From: an uncultured Eubacteriales bacterium
GTDB taxonomy: Bacteria; Bacillota; Clostridia; Peptostreptococcales; Anaerovoracaceae
Assembly: GCA_902793875.1 (NCBI GenBank)
Contig: CADBFL010000043.1
Span: 1-10,817 of the forward strand
Direction: 5' to 3'
DNA length: 10,817 nucleotides
This document shows, piece by piece, positions 6,183 to 10,817 of this stretch (its first letter is position 1; every line of letters starts with the position of its first letter). Both the position numbers and the translations under genes were made by a program. The notes below the pieces were generated by a model, which had not been told where the DNA came from, did no database searches, and saw nothing but the letters and a program-made list of their open reading frames with translations.

Positions 6183-7373
6183 TCAGAGATCCCCTGCAAA
6201 ACTGTATACCGCTTTTCCGTCGACAACGGTCAGATAGTTCCTGCCCATCACATGCCATCCGTCGAAAGGCGTCGCCTTTCCCTTCGAGAGCAGCTCTGAT
6301 CCGCTTATGTTCCATTCCTCGGTGAGATCCCATACCGAATAGTCGTTGCCCAGCGGTATGCCGAACCTCCTTCTCGGATTATACACGAGAAGCTGCTCGA
6401 GCTTTTCCATCGTGATGACGCCCGGCACAACGAGATAGGTATATATAAGCGGGAACGCCGTCTCGATGCCCACTATGCCGAACGCCGACTTCTCAAGGCC
6501 GCGGGATTTTTCTTCGGTCGAGTGCGGAGCATGGTCTGTCGCTATGCAGTCAATCGTCCCGTCCGTCAGACCTTCGATCAGGGCTTCGCGGTCAGACGCG
6601 TCCCGCAGAGGCGGGTTCATCTTCCACCTTCCGTCCTCCCTGAGCATGCTGTCATCAAGCAGCAGATAGTGAGGAGCCGTCTCGCATGTCACGTCCACGC
6701 CGCTCTTTTTGGCGTCCCTTATGATGCTGACGCTCTCCTTTGTCGAGATATGGCATACGTGATACGCGCATCCGGTCTCGCCTGCGAGCTTCAGGTCGCG
6801 CTCGATCTGGCGCCACTCGGATTCGGAACAGATCCCCCTGTGGCCATGCTCCGCCGCATATCCGCCATCATGTATGTAACCGCCCCTGAGCAGGCTGTTG
6901 TCCTCGCAGTGAGCCGTGATTATCTTTCCGAGAGCCTTCGCTTTCAGCATCGCCTCTCTCATCATCGCCTCCGACTGCACTCCGTGCCCGTCGTCCGAGA
7001 AAGCGATGCAGCTGTCCGCCATGCCTTCCATATCCGTGAGCATGGCGCCCGCCTGTCCGATAGTTATCGCCGCATACGGATAAACGCGGATGCAGGCATC
7101 GCGGTCGATTATCTCCTGCTGCAGCCTGAGGTGACCGGGCGAATCGGATACGGGGTCGAGATTGGGCATCGTGCACACCGCGGTATATCCTCCGTGAGCG
7201 GCAGCCAGAGAGCCCGTTGCTATCGTCTCCTTGTAACCGAAGCCCGGCTCTCTGAAATGCACGTGCACATCACAGAACCCGGGCATGATGGTGTGCTGCG
7301 AAGAAAGACCGATGCCCGCCTCCTGCAGCAGCCTGATATCTATCTCAGGTCTGAAACTGATTTTCTGGTCCAT
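6183..7373 (-). CDS. pyrC: Dihydroorotase (type I), shortened N-terminus
   Basis: The product is 396 aa and cyclises carbamoyl-aspartate to dihydroorotate. Zinc-site residues are in place: H37 and H39 in HVHFREPG (R41 for substrate), the aspartate of FSDDG (D127/D128), H155 in TAHCED, H208 in CHIST, and D280 in ATDHAPH. The HxH motif normally falls around residue 60 of bacterial type I enzymes. Here the first 30 residues are short and do not show the usual beta-sandwich start ending in the PGFIDxHxH lead-in. Upstream, the frame hits two stop codons 39 and 45 nt before the ATG with no alternative start between, so the short form is not a mis-called start. The C-terminal strands (S-K-G-K-A-T-P-F, then D-G-K-A-V-Y) are present. 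One base separates the ATG from the thiN stop, and the AGGA site lies inside thiN. Confidence 0.94.
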   Translation of the reverse strand: MDQKISFRPEIDIRLLQEAGIGLSSQHTIMPGFCDVHVHFREPGFGYKETIATGSLAAAHGGYTAVCTMPNLDPVSDSPGHLRLQQEIIDRDACIRVYPYAAITIGQAGAMLTDMEGMADSCIAFSDDGHGVQSEAMMREAMLKAKALGKIITAHCEDNSLLRGGYIHDGGYAAEHGHRGICSESEWRQIERDLKLAGETGCAYHVCHISTKESVSIIRDAKKSGVDVTCETAPHYLLLDDSMLREDGRWKMNPPLRDASDREALIEGLTDGTIDCIATDHAPHSTEEKSRGLEKSAFGIVGIETAFPLIYTYLVVPGVITMEKLEQLLVYNPRRRFGIPLGNDYSVWDLTEEWNISGSELLSKGKATPFDGWHVMGRNYLTVVDGKAVYSFAGDL

Positions 7374-7374
7374 G

Positions 7375-8010
7375 CTATATCCTGTCCTTGATGAGAAGGA
7401 GCCTTCCCTCCTTTACTGTTATCTCAGCCTCCGCTCCCGGCAGAGCCTCGTTGCTCGTCGCGTACTGATAGTCCGGTCCGATCTTCGCATCTTCGATGCA
7501 GAACTTGGCGCCGCTTATGCTCACGCCCCTTGCCGGACCTTCGAGAGCCACGAGCGAAAAGAACGGGTAAGTGTCCGGCACGCGGGCCGTCATCCCTTCG
7601 CAGATCAGCTCCATCTCCGAATAGTCGTCGACGATAAGCCCTCTGCAGCCCCTGTCCGCAAGGATAGAAAGTATGTACGCATTGACGAGCGAATGATCGA
7701 ACCTTTCGCCTATCGCCCCGAGAAGCAGGAATTCCCTGTATCCTCTGTCAGCGCCGGTCTTTGCGGCGTATACGGTGTCCGTATCGTCCTTGGCTGCGGG
7801 CAGGGTTATGGTCTCGACATCCATGCGCGGATCCTCGTGAGAGTCGAAGTCCCCGACTATAAGGGACGGACGCGCGCCGAGAGCCTCCATGTGCTTCAGT
7901 CCGCTGTCGCAGTAGATGACATAGTCATCTTCTCTCATGAGTCCGCGGATGAAGTCATAGTCCGCGATCCCGGCCCCTCCTATAATGACGCATCTTCTGC
8001 CGTTCTGCAT
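7375..8010 (-). CDS. thiN: Thiamine pyrophosphokinase
   Basis: The product is 211 aa and converts thiamine plus ATP to thiamine diphosphate plus AMP, in the cytoplasm. Characteristic blocks are C-D-S-G-L (34-38), P-S-L-I-V-G-D-F-D-S (48-57), K-D-D-T-D-T (74-79) for nucleotide and metal binding, and L-G-A-I-G-E-R-F-D-H (97-106). A C-terminal beta-sandwich includes F-F-S-L-V-A-L and the late T-S-N-E thiamine-pocket motif. The length is typical of bacterial ThiN. The start has GAAGGAAG at close spacing. It lies 13 nt after the flavin-protein gene and 1 nt before pyrC, so it belongs to the same transcript. No thiamine riboswitch was recognised upstream, so expression should follow the operon promoter. 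Confidence 0.95.
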   Translation of the reverse strand: MQNGRRCVIIGGAGIADYDFIRGLMREDDYVIYCDSGLKHMEALGARPSLIVGDFDSHEDPRMDVETITLPAAKDDTDTVYAAKTGADRGYREFLLLGAIGERFDHSLVNAYILSILADRGCRGLIVDDYSEMELICEGMTARVPDTYPFFSLVALEGPARGVSISGAKFCIEDAKIGPDYQYATSNEALPGAEAEITVKEGRLLLIKDRI

Positions 8011-8023
8011 CTTCCTTCACCTT

Positions 8024-8500
8024 CTACGCCTCGTGAACGAGCTTGCCGTTCATGTCCTCGATGTCGACCGCGACCAGAAGGGTCCTCGCCGCATCCTTTT
8101 CTATCTCCGTTTCGATATATTCCTGAGTGCACGGGAACTTATCGCAGAGCGCCCTGCTCCATTTTATCACCTCATCCTGATCGTCGATAAGCACTGCTTT
8201 GCCGAATATGATGACGCTCTTTACATATTTGGCCCAGTCGCCTTCGGTCTGGTATTCCTGTCCGAAAACGCAGTACGAGACCTTCGGGTCCCTCTTCACG
8301 GCGTCGATCCTGTGCCCGAAGTTCGCCCCGTGAAAGTAGAGCCTGTTCGTCTCCTCGTCGTAATAGTGGTTGATCGGCACTCCGTACGGATAGCCGTCAT
8401 CTCCCCGGACCGACAGGACTCCTCTCGTCTCCCTTTTCAGAAGATCCTTTGCCTCTTCGGGACTGAGGGCCTGCGGGCTTCTTCTCATTTTTCTGAACAT
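8024..8500 (-). CDS. Pyridoxamine 5'-phosphate oxidase-like split-barrel flavin protein (NimA-like)
   Basis: The product is 158 aa. The N-terminus M-F-R-K-M-R-R, then L-S-x-E-E-A, G-V-L-S-V-x-G-D-D-G-Y-P-Y-G-V-P-I-N (27-44), L-Y-F-H-G-A (54-59) and G-H-R-I-D-A (62-67) are typical of the group annotated as pyridoxamine 5'-phosphate oxidase family or 5-nitroimidazole reductase-like proteins. These bind FMN (or F420 or heme in relatives) in a split beta-barrel and usually act as dimers. True PdxH substrate residues are not evident, so vitamin B6 synthesis should not be assumed. A strong AAAGGAG site precedes the ATG. The gene lies 33 nt after the Rrf2 regulator and 13 nt before thiN, and is likely co-transcribed with the regulator. 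Confidence 0.88.
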   Translation of the reverse strand: MFRKMRRSPQALSPEEAKDLLKRETRGVLSVRGDDGYPYGVPINHYYDEETNRLYFHGANFGHRIDAVKRDPKVSYCVFGQEYQTEGDWAKYVKSVIIFGKAVLIDDQDEVIKWSRALCDKFPCTQEYIETEIEKDAARTLLVAVDIEDMNGKLVHEA

Positions 8501-8533
8501 CCGCTGCTCCTTTCATGTACTCCGGATACTGAA

Positions 8534-8956
8534 CTATATGTAATAAACGGGGTCGCGGGATCCCAGAAGATCGCTGAGCTTCCTGCTGTAAAAGAAATCC
8601 CTCGACATCTGATAATACTCCTTCCACATGGGCAGAGTCAGGCAGTCCTCGGCCCGCGGGCATGTCCCGGCATCCGCATCAAGACAGGCCACGGGAGCCA
8701 GAGTCCCCTCCATGAGCTCGAGTATCTCTCCCGCGGTGTAGTCCTCGGATCTTCTGCTGAGACTGTATCCGCCGCCCTTGCCGCTGACGCCGTTCACAAG
8801 CCCTCCTTTTACGAGCTCCTTTACTATTATCTCAAGATATTTTTTAGATATGTCCTGGCGCTCCGCGATGCTTTTGAGAGGTATATTGCCCTCTCCCTCG
8901 TGCTGCGCCAGATCTATCATGACGCGAAGAGCGTAGCGTCCCTTTGTCGAAATCAT
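8534..8956 (-). CDS. Rrf2-family transcriptional regulator (IscR/CymR type) with three conserved cysteines
   Basis: The product is 140 aa. An N-terminal winged helix-turn-helix (about 1-65) shows the family pattern M-I-S-T-K-G-R-Y-A-L, then L-K-S-I-A-E-R-Q-D-I-S-K-K-Y-L-E (27-42, recognition region), followed by the wing G-K-G-G-G-Y-S-L. The effector region has C91, C99 and C105 in C-x7-C-x5-C, followed by LPMW. This is the position of the Fe-S ligands in IscR-type members; B. subtilis CymR, as I recall it, lacks them. Proteins of this family sense Fe-S status, redox state or cysteine supply. The start has GGAGG at good spacing. It is divergent from cysK, an arrangement that fits a regulator of cysteine or Fe-S metabolism. 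It is the first gene of the long pyr-containing run, so it may be autoregulated and influence that operon. Confidence 0.93.
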   Translation of the reverse strand: MISTKGRYALRVMIDLAQHEGEGNIPLKSIAERQDISKKYLEIIVKELVKGGLVNGVSGKGGGYSLSRRSEDYTAGEILELMEGTLAPVACLDADAGTCPRAEDCLTLPMWKEYYQMSRDFFYSRKLSDLLGSRDPVYYI

Positions 8957-8995
8957 CGTCTTCCTCCGATTAGATTCAGAAGTATTGCTCTTTCG

Positions 8996-9018
8996 CCTAT
9001 TTTACTATAGGGTAAATA
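8996..9018. promoter_or_regulatory. Candidate Rrf2 operator, copy 1 (over the regulator's own promoter)
   Basis: CCTATT (8996-9001), an 8-nt spacer, then GGGTAAATA (9010-9018). The same fixed 23-bp arrangement recurs 46 bp away. This copy also contains the perfect inverted repeat CCTAT-N6-ATAGG (8996-9000 and 9007-9011), as expected for a dimeric Rrf2 protein. It covers the proposed -10 of the leftward promoter. Binding is inferred. Confidence 0.55.
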
Positions 9019-9028
9019 AGATTTTCAA
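8999..9028 (-). promoter_or_regulatory. Predicted sigma-A promoter for the Rrf2-pyr gene run
   Basis: On the minus strand, TTGAAA (9028-9023) is followed after 18 nt by TAAAAT (9004-8999). This leaves a 5' leader of about 35 nt before the regulator's ATG. The hexamers are each one mismatch from consensus. No other leftward promoter as good was noticed before 312. Confidence 0.55.
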
Positions 9029-9041
9029 GAATGTAATTTAA

Positions 9042-9064
9042 CCTATTGACACGGTGGGTAAATA
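9042..9064. promoter_or_regulatory. Candidate Rrf2 operator, copy 2 (over the cysK promoter)
   Basis: CCTATT (9042-9047), an 8-nt spacer, then GGGTAAATA (9056-9064), matching copy 1 at both conserved blocks with identical spacing. The inverted repeat is imperfect here: ACCTA (9041-9045) against TGGGT (9055-9059). It covers the -35 and most of the spacer of the cysK promoter, so bound protein should block polymerase. Confidence 0.55.
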
Positions 9065-9074
9065 GTATTATTAT
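9046..9074 (+). promoter_or_regulatory. Predicted sigma-A promoter of cysK
   Basis: A perfect TTGACA (9046-9051) is followed after 17 nt by TATTAT (9069-9074), one mismatch from TATAAT. The predicted start is near 9081, giving a leader of about 48 nt with GGAGG at 9115-9119 before the cysK ATG. This is a strong promoter by sequence, overlapped by a candidate repressor site. Confidence 0.8.
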
Positions 9075-9128
9075 GATGCCATCACAAAAGAAACACGCAG
9101 AAAGAGCAGCGGACGGAGGTAAATCATA

Positions 9129-10061
9129 ATGGGAAACATCTATAAAGGCACACTGGGACTGATCGGCAACACTCCCCTCGTAGAAGTTACAAACATCGAA
9201 AAGGATCTCGGGCTCGAGGCAAAGCTCCTCGTCAAGCTCGAATATTTCAACCCTGCCGGCAGCGTCAAGGACAGGATCGCAAAGGCCATGATAGAAGACG
9301 CGGAGGCAAAAGGCGTCCTGAAGGAAGGCTCTGTCATCATCGAGCCTACATCGGGCAATACAGGCATCGGTCTTGCCGCCATCGCAGCCGCCAAGGGCTA
9401 CAGAGCCATACTGACGATGCCCGAGACCATGAGCGTCGAAAGAAGGAACATCCTCAAGGCGTACGGAGCCGAGATAGTGCTGACCGAAGGCTCAAAGGGA
9501 ATGAAGGGCGCGATCGCAAAGGCAGAGGAGCTGGCAAAGGAGATCCCCGGCGGATTCATCCCGGGGCAGTTCGTCAATCCTGCCAACCCGGCCATTCACA
9601 AAGCGACGACCGGTCCGGAGATCTGGGACGATACGGACGGCGAGGTCGACATCTTCATCGCCGGAGTCGGAACGGGCGGCACTCTGACCGGAGTCGGGTC
9701 GTTCCTCAAAGAGAAGAAGCCGGGAGTAAAGATAGTCGCGCTTGAGCCTTCCGACTCCCCTGTCCTCTCCGAGGGCAAGGCCGGAGCTCACCGGATCCAA
9801 GGCATAGGCGCGGGTTTCATCCCGGAAGTGCTGGACACGGCGGTATACGACGAGGTCTTCAAAGCCGAAGGCGACGACGCTTTCAAAGCGGCGAAGTATC
9901 TCGCTAAAAAAGAAGGGATCTCTGTCGGGATCTCATCCGGCGCGGCTCTCCACGCGGCAATCGAGTATGCGAAGAAGCCTGAGAACAAGGGCAAGACCAT
10001 AGTGGCTCTGCTGCCTGACAGCGGCGACAGATACTACTCCACTCCTCTCTTTACGGAATAG
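9129..10061 (+). CDS. cysK: Cysteine synthase (O-acetylserine sulfhydrylase A)
   Basis: The product is 310 aa, normal for CysK, and forms cysteine from O-acetylserine and sulfide with PLP. The PLP Schiff-base lysine is K47 in N-P-A-G-S-V-K-D-R. The substrate loop T-S-G-N-T-G is at 74-79. The PLP phosphate loop G-T-G-G-T is at 181-185. The serine that contacts the PLP ring nitrogen lies in S-S-G-A-A-L (269-274). The C-terminus L-L-P-D-S-G-D-R-Y-Y-S-T-P-L-F is the usual CysK ending, without the CBS domains of cystathionine beta-synthase. A GGAGG site precedes the ATG by 9 nt. It is a single-gene transcript between its own promoter and terminator, divergent from an Rrf2 regulator. In Bacillus, CysK itself is a co-repressor partner of the Rrf2 protein CymR; whether that holds here is unknown. 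Confidence 0.97.
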   Translation: MGNIYKGTLGLIGNTPLVEVTNIEKDLGLEAKLLVKLEYFNPAGSVKDRIAKAMIEDAEAKGVLKEGSVIIEPTSGNTGIGLAAIAAAKGYRAILTMPETMSVERRNILKAYGAEIVLTEGSKGMKGAIAKAEELAKEIPGGFIPGQFVNPANPAIHKATTGPEIWDDTDGEVDIFIAGVGTGGTLTGVGSFLKEKKPGVKIVALEPSDSPVLSEGKAGAHRIQGIGAGFIPEVLDTAVYDEVFKAEGDDAFKAAKYLAKKEGISVGISSGAALHAAIEYAKKPENKGKTIVALLPDSGDRYYSTPLFTE

Positions 10062-10084
10062 ACCTGCGGTCTGTATTATCCGCG

Positions 10085-10122
10085 GCGCGCTGCCTCATAC
10101 GGCGGCGCGTATTTTCTTTCTT
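10085..10122 (+). terminator. Rho-independent terminator of cysK
   Basis: CGCGCTGCC (10086-10094) pairs with GGCGGCGCG (10101-10109) around a 6-nt loop with one G-T pair, making a 9-bp GC-rich stem. It is followed by TATTTTCTTTCTT (10110-10122). It starts 24 nt after the cysK stop codon. Confidence 0.85.
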
Positions 10123-10140
10123 GTATTTTTCTGCGATATA

Positions 10141-10169
10141 TGGACAATTATAGGTGAAAAAGATATATG
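10141..10169 (+). promoter_or_regulatory. Possible promoter for the downstream membrane protein gene
   Basis: TGGACA (10141-10146), 17 nt, then TATATG (10164-10169) lie after the cysK terminator and about 44 nt before the GTG start, in a locally AT-rich stretch. The hexamers are one and two mismatches from consensus. It is the best candidate here, but only moderate. Confidence 0.4.
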
Positions 10170-10212
10170 TGACGCAGATGAAACAGCGAAGAAGAAATTC
10201 GGAGGCAGCAGA

Positions 10213-10812
10213 GTGGACAGCAGGGAAAGAGAAGCAAGGGATCACAGGTTCGAGGAATTCGTTCTCGAACAGGTCAGAAAATACGGAGACATGGAGGCAA
10301 AGGTCTCGAAAGTATACATAGGATGCGTCATCGCCTGCATCGCCATGTGCGTGTTCGGCATAGTGCTCGGAAAGTCTTTTTCCGGAGCGCTCTTCATCGG
10401 TCTGTGGTCGATCGGTTTCATGGCGGCAGCAAAATATTATGAATCGGACGCGAAACTCATCGAAGAAAAGGCAGCGCAGATACGCGCCGCCATAGATGAC
10501 CCGGATTTTGACATCCCCGATGACTATCCCGAAGACATACTCGGGCTCCGTCAGCTGGTGTGCCCTACTCTCAAAAACATCCGGTCTCAGCTGATCGCAT
10601 ACGGCATCATCGCTCTCGCATGCTGGGCGGGCGCGATAATCATACTGGCCGTATCGACGATGGACGGCTTCAGCGGAGTCATCTTCATCGCAGGTCTTGT
10701 TATGGGAGGCATGGCTCTCCTTCTCACCTTCCTTGCTGTACGGGCGGCAAAAGACATCCCCGTCGCAAAGGCCTACGAAAACTATCTGAACGATGTGGCC
10801 GCCGGAGAATAG
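10213..10812 (+). CDS. Four-helix membrane protein of unknown function
   Basis: The product is 199 aa. The GTG start at 10213 is chosen because GGAGG (10201-10205) lies 7 nt ahead, and the frame has no better ATG until well inside. A charged N-terminus (1-33, with an E/R-rich amphipathic stretch) leads into hydrophobic helices at about 34-52 and 56-73. A charged, acidic central loop (74-126) includes D-D-P-D-F-D-I-P-D-D-Y-P-E-D at about 95-108. Helices at 127-147 and 153-176 follow, then a short charged tail. The two helix pairs flanking a soluble loop suggest a 2+2 hairpin layout with both termini and the loop on the same, probably cytoplasmic, side. I do not recognise a family. It lies after the cysK terminator and so is probably expressed separately. 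Confidence 0.78.
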   Translation: MDSREREARDHRFEEFVLEQVRKYGDMEAKVSKVYIGCVIACIAMCVFGIVLGKSFSGALFIGLWSIGFMAAAKYYESDAKLIEEKAAQIRAAIDDPDFDIPDDYPEDILGLRQLVCPTLKNIRSQLIAYGIIALACWAGAIIILAVSTMDGFSGVIFIAGLVMGGMALLLTFLAVRAAKDIPVAKAYENYLNDVAAGE

Positions 10813-10817
10813 ACATC

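Noticed and set aside
6522..7391. 289-codon plus-strand open frame opposite pyrC
   Set aside because: It lies wholly antisense to a conserved dihydroorotase and has no ribosome binding site or family motifs.
7985..9010. 341-codon plus-strand open frame opposite the flavin protein and Rrf2 genes
   Set aside because: It is a shadow of two well-supported minus-strand genes and runs into their shared promoter region. No protein-like motifs were seen.
8957..9128. Riboswitch, T-box or PyrR-type attenuator in the divergent region
   Set aside because: Leaders on both sides are only about 35-50 nt, with no T-box motif and no competing hairpins. Control by a DNA-binding protein fits better.
1..10817. 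Mobile elements, CRISPR arrays, tRNA/rRNA genes or a defence island
   Set aside because: No transposase or integrase motifs, terminal inverted repeats, regularly spaced repeats, or tRNA-like cloverleaf sequences were seen. Gene content is mainly housekeeping.

Overview
The window looks like a chromosomal segment of an anaerobic Clostridia-type member of the Bacillota. The evidence is a class 1B dihydroorotate dehydrogenase (PyrD plus the Fe-S flavoprotein PyrK), a Bacillus-like PyrF, an Rrf2/IscR-CymR-type regulator divergent from cysK, strong AGGAGG-type ribosome binding sites, and moderately high GC. I cannot name a genus from the sequence alone.

Layout: (1) positions 1-242 (+) hold the 3' end of an RluA/RluD-type pseudouridine synthase. 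It ends at a hairpin (243-280) that can terminate transcription from both sides. (2) From about 8956 down to 312, twelve genes all lie on the minus strand with gaps of at most 50 nt or short overlaps. In transcription order they are: Rrf2 regulator, pyridoxamine-phosphate-oxidase-like flavin protein, thiamine pyrophosphokinase (thiN), pyrC, pyrK, pyrD, pyrF, pyrE, a YdcZ-type DMT transporter, an omega-amidase-like nitrilase, an 83-aa single-helix protein, and a DUF5684-like membrane protein with an Ala/Pro/Glu tail. No internal terminator was recognised, so one long transcript is plausible. (3) The 172-bp divergent region (8957-9128) carries two facing promoters, each overlapped by a copy of CCTATT-N8-GGGTAAATA. 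These are the best candidates for Rrf2 operators. (4) On the plus strand are cysK (9129-10061) with a good terminator, then an unrecognised four-helix membrane protein (10213-10812).

Function: pyrC, pyrK, pyrD, pyrE and pyrF cover the steps from carbamoyl-aspartate to UMP. The first steps (carAB, pyrB) are not here, and no PyrR-type attenuator was seen ahead of the pyr genes. The layout suggests that an Rrf2 protein with an Fe-S-type cysteine cluster controls itself, cysK and, by read-through, the pyrimidine genes. That would link sulfur or Fe-S status to an Fe-S-dependent pyrimidine pathway; this link is inference. Most genes are ordinary housekeeping genes. The more unusual points are the repeated operator pair, the composition of the operon, a PyrC lacking the usual N-terminal segment, and three uncharacterised small or membrane proteins. 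I did not find a clearly new defence, mobile or RNA system.
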